Assembly (NCBI GenBank): GCA_029248825.1
Contig: JAQWIP010000003.1
Span: 1 to 16,345 of the forward strand
DNA: 16,345 nt
DNA from: Alphaproteobacteria bacterium
GTDB lineage: Bacteria > Pseudomonadota > Alphaproteobacteria > RS24
Direction: 5' to 3'
The notes beneath the pieces were generated by a model. The model did not search any database, was not told where the DNA came from, and saw nothing but the letters and a program-made list of their open reading frames with translations. Numbering within the stretch: the stretch's first letter is position 1; the number at the start of each line of letters is the position of its first letter. A program made the position numbers and the translations under genes. Below, piece by piece: positions 1 through 8,703 of the stretch.

Positions 1-542
1 ACCCGAAAATGCTGGCGCTGGCGCAAAATAATGCGGAAGCCAATAAATTAAGCGCGCGGGTTCACTTTAAGCCCGCCGATATTAATGGGCCGTTTAACGA
101 CCTGCATTTGGTGGCCAATAGCTATGATGAGGTCATCGCCAATCCGCCGTTTTACAAATTGGGCCATGTGCCAGAACTGGATAATGATATTAAAGCCCGC
201 GCGCTCATCGGCACGGAAGGCACATTGGACACATGGGTAAAATGCGCCGCCGCCCTCGCCAAAGCCAAAGGGCACGTCACTTTTATTCACCGCGCCGATG
301 CTTTGGCGCAGCTGCTCACCGTCATGCAAAAGCGGTTGGGGGGTTTGCATGTGCTGCCGGTTTTGCCCAAACCAGATAAGGCGGCGACGCGGGTGCTCAT
401 CCGTGGGCGCCGCGATGCGCGCGCGCCCGTCACGCTTTTGCCGCCCTTGGTGCTGCAAAACCTCGATGGTCAACCCAGCGCCGCTGCAGAAAGCGTCTTG
501 CGACACGGCGCAGCCCTTGCTTTTGCAGGGGCTGGCGGGTAA
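1..542 (+). CDS. TrmN6-like tRNA1(Val) adenine-N6 methyltransferase, 3' part
   Basis: SAM-dependent methyltransferase of the TrmN6/YfiC type, which in the known family methylates N6 of A37 in tRNA-Val; partial, because the reading frame is open to the left edge with no start in view. The first visible ATG (base 9) is probably internal: the residues after it (LALAQNNAEANKLS) look like the end of the SAM-binding 'A..N...N' helix. The decisive motif is NPPFY around bases 141-155, the (N/D)PP(Y/F) signature of amino-N6 methyltransferases. The C-terminal half (HVLPVLPKPDKAATRVLIRGRR) matches the end of this family as I know it. Alphaproteobacterial members are roughly 250 aa, so about 75 N-terminal residues lie outside. 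It ends 41 bp before glyQ. Exact substrate is inferred from family; another N6 or N5-Gln methyltransferase is less likely. Confidence 0.75.
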   Translation, partial: PKMLALAQNNAEANKLSARVHFKPADINGPFNDLHLVANSYDEVIANPPFYKLGHVPELDNDIKARALIGTEGTLDTWVKCAAALAKAKGHVTFIHRADALAQLLTVMQKRLGGLHVLPVLPKPDKAATRVLIRGRRDARAPVTLLPPLVLQNLDGQPSAAAESVLRHGAALAFAGAGG

Positions 543-583
543 TTATCCTCACATGAAGTTATCTCGCGGAACGGAAAAACCAC

Positions 584-1483
584 ATGAGTGTCCCCAGTCA
601 AGCTAAAGCGCCCAGCTTTCAAGATCTTATCTTAAACCTGCAACGCTATTGGGCCGACCAAGGCTGTGTGGTGTTGCAGCCCTATGATATGGAAATGGGG
701 GCGGGCACATTTCATCCGGCCACGGTTTTGCGCGCACTGGGCCCCGAGCCTTGGAAGGCCGCCTATGTGCAGCCCTCGCGCCGGCCCACCGATGGCCGTT
801 ATGGCGAAAACCCCAATCGGTTTCAGCATTATTATCAGTTTCAAGTGGTGCTAAAGCCCTCGCCAGACAATATCCAAGAGCTTTATTTGGAAAGCCTGAA
901 AGTTCTCGGCATTGACCCGATGCAACATGACATTCGTTTTGTGGAAGACGATTGGGAAAGCCCGACGCTGGGCGCTTGGGGGCTGGGCTGGGAGGTTTGG
1001 TGCGATGGCATGGAAATCTCGCAATTTACGTATTTCCAACAAGTCGGCGGCATTGATTGCGAGCTGGTGACGGGCGAGCTGACCTATGGGTTGGAGCGTT
1101 TGGCGACTTATGTGCAGGGCATCGACAACGGCTTTGACCTAGATTTCAACGGCAATGGCGTCAGCTATGGCGATGTTTTCCATCGCTCGGAGGTGGAGTT
1201 CTCGCATTATAATTTCGAGGCCGCCAACACCGATGTTTTGCTGCGCCATTTCGAAGACGCCGAAGCCGAGTGCTTGCAATTGGTGGCGCGCGGCTTGTCT
1301 TTGCCCGCCTATGACCAATGCATGAAAGCGAGCCATAATTTTAATTTACTGGATGCGCGCGGCGTCATTTCGGTGACCGAACGCCAAGCCTATGTCGGCC
1401 GCGTGCGCGCCTTGGCCAAAGCGTGTGCCGAGGGTTATTTGGAAAATAAATTACAAGTTAAATCAGGAGCCAGCCATGACTGA
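584..1483 (+). CDS. glyQ: Glycyl-tRNA synthetase alpha subunit
   Basis: Alpha chain (299 aa) of the bacterial alpha2beta2 glycyl-tRNA synthetase; it carries the class II catalytic core that activates glycine and charges tRNA-Gly in the cytoplasm. The family signatures are clear: FQDLILNLQRYWADQGC at residues 12-28, QPYDMEMGAGTFHPAT at 32-47 and YVQPSRRPTDGRYGENPN at 61-78. Length matches the usual 290-310 aa. The start is the ATG at 584; the Shine-Dalgarno is weak (a GGAA-containing purine stretch upstream). The 3' end overlaps glyS by 8 nt, consistent with translational coupling of two subunits needed in equal amounts. The separate-subunit enzyme is the usual bacterial form in Proteobacteria. 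Identity is essentially certain. Confidence 0.97.
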   Translation: MSVPSQAKAPSFQDLILNLQRYWADQGCVVLQPYDMEMGAGTFHPATVLRALGPEPWKAAYVQPSRRPTDGRYGENPNRFQHYYQFQVVLKPSPDNIQELYLESLKVLGIDPMQHDIRFVEDDWESPTLGAWGLGWEVWCDGMEISQFTYFQQVGGIDCELVTGELTYGLERLATYVQGIDNGFDLDFNGNGVSYGDVFHRSEVEFSHYNFEAANTDVLLRHFEDAEAECLQLVARGLSLPAYDQCMKASHNFNLLDARGVISVTERQAYVGRVRALAKACAEGYLENKLQVKSGASHD

Positions 1484-3515
1484 TTTGCTGCTTGAGCTGT
1501 ATTCCGAAGAAATTCCTGCTGGCCTACAGGCGGGCGCGGCGGCGCAATTGGAGCGTCATGTTTTGGGCTTTTTGAAAAGCTTCGATGTGGTGCCAAGCGA
1601 GGTCAAAACCTATGCGGCGCCGCAACGTTTGGCGCTGTGTGTGGAAGGCCTGCCGCTCCATTTGCCCGACCGCAAAGAAGAGAAAAAAGGCCCACGGGTC
1701 GATGCGCCCGAAAAAGCCATCGAAGGTTTTTTGCGTGCCAATCAGCTCGATAGCGTCGAGGCTTTGCAACTGCGTGAAGATAAAAAAGGCGCTTTTTACG
1801 TTTTGGAAATCGACGAGCCAGGCCGCCCGTTAGCCGAGGCTTTATCTGGGTTTTTGCCCGATATGATACGCGGGTTTCAGTGGCCAAAATCGATGCGTTG
1901 GGGCGATGGAAGCCTGCGCTGGGTGCGCCCTTTGCGCGCCATTCTATGCGTCTTGGATGGTGCCATTGTGCCGTTTGACGTCGATGGCCTGAGCAGCAGC
2001 AATACGACTTTCGGCCACCGCTTTATGGCGCCCGAGGCGATGGTGATTTCCCATGCCAAAGATTATCTCGCCCATTTGGAAAAAGCTTTCGTGCTGGCCG
2101 ATGCGCCAGTGCGCGAAGCCATGGTGATGGAAGGCGCAAGCGGTTTGGCCAAATCTGTCGATTGCACTTTGGTGGAAGATTTAGGCCTGATGCGCGAAAC
2201 CGCAGGGCTGGTCGAATGGCCCGTGCCTTTGCTGGGTCGTATCGATGCCGAGTTCATGGATGTGCCAGAAGAAGTTTTGGTTTCGGTGATGCGCACGCAC
2301 CAAAAATATTTCGCGCTTCGCACGGCGGATGGAAACTTGGCGCCGTATTTTATCACCATCTCCAACATAGAGACGCCCGATGAAGGCGCCGCGATTGTGA
2401 ACGGCAATCAACGCGTGTTGCGCGCGCGCCTATCCGATGGTCGTTTTTTCTGGGATCAAGACCGCAAAGAAACTTTACAAAGTCGTCTGCCCGCGTTGGA
2501 AAAAGTCACCTTCCAAGCCAAGCTTGGCACGGTGGCAGAAAAAGCCGAGCGGATTTCTAAATTAGCCGAAGAGCTGGCGCCTGCCCTTAAGGCGGATGCC
2601 GAAGTATCGGCGGAAGCGGGACGATTGGCGAAAGCTGATTTGACCTCGGGCATGGTTTACGAATTCCCTGAGCTGCAAGGCATTATGGGCGGTTATTACG
2701 CGGCGCATGATGGTTTGGGCGAAGATGTCGCCGCCGCCATTCGCAGCCATTATTCGCCGCAAGGTCCCGACGATGCGATACCCGAAACCGGCGAAGGGCG
2801 CGCTGTCGCGCTGGCCGATAAATTGGATACGCTGGCAGGCTTTTGGTCGATTGACGAAAAGCCAACCGGCTCGAAAGACCCATATGCTTTGCGCCGAGCG
2901 GCTTTGGGCATTATCCGTATTTTATTGGAAACCAAAACCCGTCTGCCATTGCGGTATCAGTTCGAGGCGGCTTTCGCCCTTTATGGAGCGACGGGCGAGG
3001 CACAAGCCAGTCTCGTTGCGGATTTGCTGAGCTTTATCGCCGACCGCTTGAAATCGCATTTGCGCGACCAAGGCGTGCGCCATGATGTGGTCAGCGCCAT
3101 TTTCGCGCTGGGCAGCGATGATGTGTTTGAAATGGTGCAACGCGCGCAAAGCCTGCAAAGCTTTCTGGCGCAAGAAGATGGCGCCAATTTGCAAGCCGCA
3201 TTTAATCGCGCCAATGGCATTTGCCAAAAGGCCGAGCATAGCGAGACCCAAGTCGATGCGGCCTTATTGGTGGAGCCAGCCGAGCAAGCACTGTCTGGCG
3301 CGATTGCGGGGCTGGCCGATTTGCAGATGGGCGACTTGGCAGGCTATGACGCTTATCTCGATGGGCTAGCGACCTTGCGCGCGCCCGTCGATGCTTTCTT
3401 CGAGGCGGTGATGGTCAATGACGAAGACGAAAAAATAAGACATAATCGGCTATCCTTGCTGCAAGCCTTGGTGCATGGGATGCGTCGGGCCGCGGCCTTT
3501 GACGTGATTGAATAG
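1476..3515 (+). CDS. glyS: Glycyl-tRNA synthetase beta subunit
   Basis: Beta chain (679 aa) of the tetrameric glycyl-tRNA synthetase, responsible in the family for tRNA recognition and required for activity with GlyQ. It opens with LLLELYSEEIPAG, the usual N-terminus of GlyS, and carries ARLSDGRFFW at residues 317-326 and MVYEFPELQGIMGGYYA from residue 393, both hallmark blocks. GEGRAVALADKLDTLAGFW lies in the HD-like region, followed by the C-terminal anticodon-binding-type region. The reading frame is open further upstream to an in-frame ATG at 1392, but the ATG at 1476 is chosen because it starts the conserved N-terminus and has AGGAG 6 nt upstream (1465-1469). It overlaps glyQ by 8 nt and is followed after 9 nt by ppdK. 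Confidence 0.96.
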   Translation: MTDLLLELYSEEIPAGLQAGAAAQLERHVLGFLKSFDVVPSEVKTYAAPQRLALCVEGLPLHLPDRKEEKKGPRVDAPEKAIEGFLRANQLDSVEALQLREDKKGAFYVLEIDEPGRPLAEALSGFLPDMIRGFQWPKSMRWGDGSLRWVRPLRAILCVLDGAIVPFDVDGLSSSNTTFGHRFMAPEAMVISHAKDYLAHLEKAFVLADAPVREAMVMEGASGLAKSVDCTLVEDLGLMRETAGLVEWPVPLLGRIDAEFMDVPEEVLVSVMRTHQKYFALRTADGNLAPYFITISNIETPDEGAAIVNGNQRVLRARLSDGRFFWDQDRKETLQSRLPALEKVTFQAKLGTVAEKAERISKLAEELAPALKADAEVSAEAGRLAKADLTSGMVYEFPELQGIMGGYYAAHDGLGEDVAAAIRSHYSPQGPDDAIPETGEGRAVALADKLDTLAGFWSIDEKPTGSKDPYALRRAALGIIRILLETKTRLPLRYQFEAAFALYGATGEAQASLVADLLSFIADRLKSHLRDQGVRHDVVSAIFALGSDDVFEMVQRAQSLQSFLAQEDGANLQAAFNRANGICQKAEHSETQVDAALLVEPAEQALSGAIAGLADLQMGDLAGYDAYLDGLATLRAPVDAFFEAVMVNDEDEKIRHNRLSLLQALVHGMRRAAAFDVIE

Positions 3516-3524
3516 GGGAGCCAG

Positions 3525-6194
3525 ATGACAGCGCGCAAACTTGTATATGCATTTGCTGACGGGTTTGCCGATGGCCGTGCCGATATGAGCGCACAGCTCG
3601 GCGGCAAAGGCGCGAACTTGGCTGAAATGTGCCTCATGGGGCTGCCCGTCCCGCCTGGCTTTACGCTCACCACCGATGTCTGCACGCATTTTAACGCCCA
3701 TGACCGCGCCTTTCCGGACGGCTTAAAAACCCAAGTCGAAGCCGCGCTGGCGCGCTTGAGCGACGATATCGGCATGGTGTTTGGCGATGTCAAAAATCCG
3801 CTTTTGGTTTCCGTGCGCTCGGGCAGTCGCGCCTCTATGCCCGGCATGATGGACACGGTGTTAAACCTCGGCCTGAATGATGAGACGGTCGAGAGCATGG
3901 CCGCCAAAACCGGAGACGCTCGGTTTGCTTGGGACAGCTATCGCCGCTTCCAGCAAATGTATGGCGATGTGGTTATGGGCATCGACCATGATTATTTCGA
4001 AGACATTATCGACGATTATAAATTTGAAAATGCGCTGTCGCTGGACGCCGATTTGGGCGCCGATGATTGGCGCGATATTTGCTCTCGTTTCGGCGAGATG
4101 ATGGAGCAAGAAGCGGGGCATCCGTTTCCCCAAGATGTGCATGCCCAACTTTGGGGCGCCATCCGCGCGGTCTTCGATAGTTGGAACAATCGCCGCGCGC
4201 AGACCTACCGAAAGCTGCATGATATTCCCGACGATTGGGGAACCGCGGTGAATGTGCAATCCATGGTGTTCGGCAATCTCGGCCAAACCAGCGCGACGGG
4301 CGTGGCCTTTACGCGCAATCCCTCGACCGGCGTCAAAGAGCTTTACGGCGAATATCTCATTAACGCGCAAGGCGAGGATGTGGTGTCGGGCATTCACACG
4401 CCGCTATATCTCACCCAGACCGCGCGCGAGGCGGCTGGCACGCCTGATTTATCGTTAGAAGAAGCCATGCCCGATGCCTATGGCGATTTGGTGGACTTGT
4501 TCGCGCAGCTTGAGACCCATTTTTGCGATATGCAGGATGTGGAATTTACCATTCAAAATGGCCGCCTATTTGTTTTGCAAACCCGAAGCGGCAAACGCAC
4601 GGTGATGGCCGGATTGAAAATCGCCGTCGATATGGTGGCCGAAGGGGTCATCGACGAAGAAGCGGCGGTGCTGCGCGTCGAGCCAGAGGCTTTGGAGCAA
4701 TTATTGCACCCGACACTGGACCCAAGAGCCAAAGTGACGGTTTTGACCAAAGGCCTGCCGGCCTCGCCGGGGGCGGCCAGTGGCAAAATTATTTTCTCCG
4801 CCGACCGCGCCGAAGCGCTAGCGGGGCAGGGCGAAAAATTGGTTTTGGTACGAATGGAAACCAGCCCCGAAGACATTCACGGCATGTATGCGGCGCAAGC
4901 GGTTTTGACCTCGCGCGGCGGCATGACCAGCCACGCCGCCGTGGTGGCGCGGGGGCTGGGTCGGCCTTGCGTTTCGGGCGCAGGGCAATTGATTATCGAT
5001 TATGACACGCAAACCGCGCGCATCGGCCAAGGCGAGGGCGCGGTGGAATTGGCCGAGGGTGATGTGATTACCGTCGACGGCACGTCTGGCCGCGTGATGG
5101 CTGGCGAAGTGGCCACTTTGGAGCCAGAGTTAAGCGGCGATTTCGCCAAGCTGATGGGCTGGGCCGATGCGGCCGCGCGGATGAAAGTGCGCACCAATGC
5201 CGAGACCGTGGCCGAGGCCGAACGGGCGCGCAAATTTGGCGCCCAAGGCATTGGCCTGTGTCGCACAGAACATATGTTCTTCGACGCGCAGCGGATTTTC
5301 CAAGTGCGGCAAATGATTTTGGCGCAAGACGCCGAACACCGCCAAAGCGCGCTGGAGGTTTTGGAGCCAGAGCAGCGCGCCGATTTTGTCAATCTGTTCA
5401 AAATCATGGACGGCCTACCCGTCACCATTCGCTTGCTCGACCCACCTTTGCATGAATTTTTGCCGACCCTCGACGATAATGTCGATGCTTTGGCCGAGGC
5501 CTTAGACCAAAGCCCGAAAGCCTTGCGCGCCACCATCACGGCCATGGCCGAAAGCAATCCGATGTTGGGCCATCGCGGTAGCCGTCTGGCGATTACCACG
5601 CCCGATATTTACGCCATGCAATTGCGCGCGATTTTCGGCGCCATGAAAGACGCAGGCACACATGGGCCAGTGGAGATTATGTTCCCGCTGATTGCCGAGC
5701 CGCGCGAATTGGCCGCCATGGTGGCGATGGTGCCAGAGATTGCCGCGCCCTTTGGCATCGCCGAGAGCGCCTATCACTTAGGCACGATGATTGAAGTGCC
5801 GCGCGCCGCGCTTTTGGCCGATGAATTGGCCGCGCAAGTCGAGTTTTTCTCGTTTGGAACCAATGACTTAACGCAGACCACCTTTGGCCTTTCGCGCGAT
5901 GATGCCGGCGGATTTTTGCCCCATTATGTCGCCAAAGGCCTATTGCCGAGCGACCCATTTGCGAAGCTCGATGCCAGCGGCGTCGGCGCGCTGATGGCCA
6001 TGGCGATTGAAAAATCCCGCAGCGCGCGCGCCGATATTAAATTAGGTATTTGCGGCGAACATGGCGGCGACCCCAGCAGCATTGGCCTATGCGAGGCGAT
6101 GGGCATGGACTATGTGTCTTGCTCGCCGTTCCGCGTGCCGATTGCGCGTTTGGCGGCGGCGCAAAGTGCCATACGCGCGCGCGATAAATCTTAA
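3525..6194 (+). CDS. ppdK: Pyruvate, phosphate dikinase
   Basis: Interconverts ATP, phosphate and pyruvate with AMP, pyrophosphate and phosphoenolpyruvate; 889 aa against about 875 for the family. Domain order is standard: N-terminal ATP-grasp domain (GGKGANLAEMCLMGLPVPPGF near residues 26-46 and SVRSGSRASMPGMMDTVLN near 90-108), the central swivelling phosphohistidine domain with GGMTSHAAVVARG and catalytic His470, and the C-terminal PEP/pyruvate barrel with FFSFGTNDLTQ and the acid/base Cys843 in CGEHGGDP. The Thr-Ser pair before His470 is the site where the regulatory kinase acts in enzymes that have one; no such regulator is in this window. Strong Shine-Dalgarno AGGGGAG (3514-3520) overlaps the glyS stop, so it is likely co-transcribed with glyQS. 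The role may be gluconeogenic PEP synthesis or pyrophosphate-linked glycolysis; the sequence does not say which. Confidence 0.97.
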   Translation: MTARKLVYAFADGFADGRADMSAQLGGKGANLAEMCLMGLPVPPGFTLTTDVCTHFNAHDRAFPDGLKTQVEAALARLSDDIGMVFGDVKNPLLVSVRSGSRASMPGMMDTVLNLGLNDETVESMAAKTGDARFAWDSYRRFQQMYGDVVMGIDHDYFEDIIDDYKFENALSLDADLGADDWRDICSRFGEMMEQEAGHPFPQDVHAQLWGAIRAVFDSWNNRRAQTYRKLHDIPDDWGTAVNVQSMVFGNLGQTSATGVAFTRNPSTGVKELYGEYLINAQGEDVVSGIHTPLYLTQTAREAAGTPDLSLEEAMPDAYGDLVDLFAQLETHFCDMQDVEFTIQNGRLFVLQTRSGKRTVMAGLKIAVDMVAEGVIDEEAAVLRVEPEALEQLLHPTLDPRAKVTVLTKGLPASPGAASGKIIFSADRAEALAGQGEKLVLVRMETSPEDIHGMYAAQAVLTSRGGMTSHAAVVARGLGRPCVSGAGQLIIDYDTQTARIGQGEGAVELAEGDVITVDGTSGRVMAGEVATLEPELSGDFAKLMGWADAAARMKVRTNAETVAEAERARKFGAQGIGLCRTEHMFFDAQRIFQVRQMILAQDAEHRQSALEVLEPEQRADFVNLFKIMDGLPVTIRLLDPPLHEFLPTLDDNVDALAEALDQSPKALRATITAMAESNPMLGHRGSRLAITTPDIYAMQLRAIFGAMKDAGTHGPVEIMFPLIAEPRELAAMVAMVPEIAAPFGIAESAYHLGTMIEVPRAALLADELAAQVEFFSFGTNDLTQTTFGLSRDDAGGFLPHYVAKGLLPSDPFAKLDASGVGALMAMAIEKSRSARADIKLGICGEHGGDPSSIGLCEAMGMDYVSCSPFRVPIARLAAAQSAIRARDKS

Positions 6195-6198
6195 GGTT

Positions 6199-7068
6199 TT
6201 AGGAAATATCGATGTCGAGGCCGAGGTCGAGCGTTGCGGCCGAATGGGTAATCGCGCCGACCGAAATATAATCCACGCCGCTCTCGGCAATTGCCACCAC
6301 TGTGGCTTCGGATACGCGCCCTGAAGCTTCCAAAACCGCGCGGCCATTGGTGTGTTTCACGGCTTCTGCCAATTGCTCGGGCGCCATATTATCGAGCAAG
6401 ATAATGCGCGCTTCGGCGGCCAGCGCTTCGTCTAATTGCTCCAGCGTATCGACTTCAATCTCAATGGCCACCATGTGACCCGCGCCATGTTGCGCCGCTT
6501 TCAAGGCGGGGGTAATGCCGCCCGCCACCGCGATGTGATTGTCTTTAATCATAATCGCATCGTCCAAGCCAAACCGATGATTGGCGCCACCGCCAGCGCG
6601 CACGGCGTATTTTTCGACGGCGCGCAGGCCTGGCGTGGTTTTTCTTGTGTCGCAAATTTGCGCTTTCGTATGCGCCACCAACCCCACCAAATGCGCGGTC
6701 TTGCTGGCAATGCCCGACATATGGCCAAGATAGTTGAGCGCCACACGCTCGGCCGCCAATAGCGCGCGCGCCGAGCCCTCGATGGTCGCCACATCGTCGC
6801 CAGGCGCCAATGGGTCGCCGTCTTGTTTATGGCGGGTCACGCGAAGGCTGCTTTGATTGGCGCTAAAGGCGGCGTCAACCAAATCCAATCCGGCCAGAAT
6901 GCCAGCTTCGCGCGCGCGAATGACAGCATGGGCTTTGGCCGAGGCGGGGATGACATTTTGCGAGGTGATATCGCCAGTGCGTCCCCAGTCTTCGGCGAGC
7001 GCCGCTTGCACGAGCGTTTCGACCGTCAAGGCAGGCAAGGGTGGCAGGTCTGTATCAAGAGTTGGCAC
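6199..7068 (-). CDS. nadC: Nicotinate-nucleotide diphosphorylase (carboxylating), quinolinate phosphoribosyltransferase
   Basis: Converts quinolinate and PRPP to nicotinate mononucleotide with loss of CO2, the third step of de novo NAD synthesis. At 289 aa it has normal family length. Visible blocks are DTRKTTPGLR (residues 140-149), EKYAVRAGGGANHR (152-165), IKDNH (174-178), EIEVD (203-207), LLDNM (224-228), EASG (247-250) and ISVGA (268-272), covering the substrate-binding arginines and lysines and the barrel phosphate loops. The start codon is GTG (7066-7068), preceded by AGGA that lies within and just after the nadB stop, with an 8-nt gap between genes, so it is coupled to nadB. Last gene of the nad operon; its stop is only 4 bp from the convergent ppdK stop. 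Confidence 0.96.
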   Translation of the reverse strand: MPTLDTDLPPLPALTVETLVQAALAEDWGRTGDITSQNVIPASAKAHAVIRAREAGILAGLDLVDAAFSANQSSLRVTRHKQDGDPLAPGDDVATIEGSARALLAAERVALNYLGHMSGIASKTAHLVGLVAHTKAQICDTRKTTPGLRAVEKYAVRAGGGANHRFGLDDAIMIKDNHIAVAGGITPALKAAQHGAGHMVAIEIEVDTLEQLDEALAAEARIILLDNMAPEQLAEAVKHTNGRAVLEASGRVSEATVVAIAESGVDYISVGAITHSAATLDLGLDIDIS

Positions 7069-7076
7069 GGCTGGTC

Positions 7077-8699
7077 CTAACTAGCGTTTGTCAAAGCGGG
7101 GGTGGCCAAAGCGGGGTTGGCTTCGGGTAAAGTTTCGTACAGCGCGTCGAGTTCGGCCATGGTTAATTGGCTGTGGTCGGCTTGCGGTTTGGGGGTCGGG
7201 AAATCGGTTCTGAAATGACCGCCACGGCTTTCCTCGCGGCGCAAAGCGGCCATGGTGATAAATTGCGCGGCCAGTACCATATTGGCAAAAGGTGCCATGC
7301 CACCTGCCGCGCGTTGCAGGCGTTTTAATTCGTGCAGCGTATGCACCAGCCCATCGGCGTGGCGCAAAACCCCAACATGGCGGCTCATCAGCCCGCGCAA
7401 TTTTTCGGTGTCGGGGGCGAGCTCAATGGCGCTGGCATCGATGCGCGTTTCGGGTGGCGCCGGGCGCGCGCGGCTCGAGGTTGGCACCAGGTTGTTAATG
7501 TCTTGTGCAATGCGCGCGCCAAAGACGATGGCTTCCAGCAAAGAATTACTGGCCAAGCGATTGGCGCCATGCAGCCCCGTGGCGGCCACTTCGCCGCACG
7601 CCCAAAGGCCGGGCAGGCTCGAGCGGCCATGGGTGTCGGTGCGAATGCCGCCCATATGAAAATGCGTGGCAGGCGCGACCGGCAGTAAGTGGGTGGTTGG
7701 GTCAATGCCCGCTTTTTTGCAATTCTCGGCCACGGTGGGAAACCGCGCGTCGAGATTTGCCGCCAATCCATTGGGGCGCAAATCCAGCCCGACGGATCCG
7801 GTTTTTACAATCTGGTCAAACACCGCGCGCGCCACAATATCGCGCGGCGCCAATTCGGCGTTTTCATGCACGCCAGTCATAAAGCGCTCGCCCTTGGCAT
7901 TGATTAACTTGGCGCCTTCGCCGCGCAAAGCCTCGGTGGCCAGCGGTGCGGGGTCGCCCATGCCGGTCAGCGCGGTGGGGTGAAATTGCACAAATTCGCT
8001 ATCTCTGACTTGCGCGCCCGCGCGCGCCGCCATCGCCAAAGCCTCGCCATTGGCGCCCACCGGATTGGTGGTGACGCCGTAAAGATAGCCAATGCCGCCG
8101 GTCGCCAAAATAGTGGCGCGGGCGCGAATGAGCAGCGGCCCAGACAGCGAGCTGGTTTGCGCGGGACGGGCAAATACGCCGACCACGCGACCCTCTTCGA
8201 CAGCCAATTCATAGGCCGCATAGCCTTCCATAAAGTCGATGGAGGGCGAGGCGTCGGCGCGCTTGATGAGGGTTTTCATAATCTCGCGGCCAGCTTGGTC
8301 GCCGCGCACGCCGATGATGCGATTATGGCTATGCGCCGCTTCGCGCCCCAAAGCTAAATCGCCATCGCCATTACGGTCGAATGGCACGCCGAGGGCGGAG
8401 AGGTCGTCGATGCGCGCGCTGGCTTCTTCGGCCACCAATTGCGCGACCGCTTCATTGACCAGCCCTGCGCCCGCTTGCAGCGTGTCTTTTTTGTGATTAT
8501 CGGTATGGTCATCGGGGCCAATGGCGGCGGCAATACCGCCTTGCGCCCATTGGCTGGCCGAGCCGCTTTTGCGTTTTCCGGCGGCCATAACCGTGACCGG
8601 ACGCGGCGCTAATTTCAGCGCCGTGAACAATCCGGCCAGGCCTGCGCCAATGACCAGCACATCCCCGACATCAATAATATTGGCGCTGGGCTGGCTCAT
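7077..8699 (-). CDS. nadB: L-aspartate oxidase
   Basis: FAD enzyme that oxidises L-aspartate to iminoaspartate, which NadA uses directly. The 540-aa protein has the dinucleotide fold VLVIGAGLAGL at residues 14-24 and SQWAQGGIAAA at 49-59. It belongs to the succinate dehydrogenase/fumarate reductase flavoprotein family. Likely active-site residues by position relative to the E. coli enzyme are His240 (FVQFHPTAL), Arg286 (APRDIVARA), His346 (ATHFHMGGI) and Arg381 (GANRLASNSL). The ATG at 8699 is preferred over an in-frame TTG at 8720, which would overlap nadA; no good Shine-Dalgarno is seen, and the ATG lies 4 nt after the nadA stop, so reinitiation is likely. FAD-binding succinate dehydrogenase is excluded by the nad context. 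Confidence 0.96.
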   Translation of the reverse strand: MSQPSANIIDVGDVLVIGAGLAGLFTALKLAPRPVTVMAAGKRKSGSASQWAQGGIAAAIGPDDHTDNHKKDTLQAGAGLVNEAVAQLVAEEASARIDDLSALGVPFDRNGDGDLALGREAAHSHNRIIGVRGDQAGREIMKTLIKRADASPSIDFMEGYAAYELAVEEGRVVGVFARPAQTSSLSGPLLIRARATILATGGIGYLYGVTTNPVGANGEALAMAARAGAQVRDSEFVQFHPTALTGMGDPAPLATEALRGEGAKLINAKGERFMTGVHENAELAPRDIVARAVFDQIVKTGSVGLDLRPNGLAANLDARFPTVAENCKKAGIDPTTHLLPVAPATHFHMGGIRTDTHGRSSLPGLWACGEVAATGLHGANRLASNSLLEAIVFGARIAQDINNLVPTSSRARPAPPETRIDASAIELAPDTEKLRGLMSRHVGVLRHADGLVHTLHELKRLQRAAGGMAPFANMVLAAQFITMAALRREESRGGHFRTDFPTPKPQADHSQLTMAELDALYETLPEANPALATPALTNAS

Positions 8700-8703
8700 C
8701 GGA

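Noticed and set aside
521..549. Promoter for glyQ at the end of the methyltransferase gene
   Set aside because: TTGCAG and TATCCT are only 15 nt apart and other pairings are poorer, so it was not strong enough to list.
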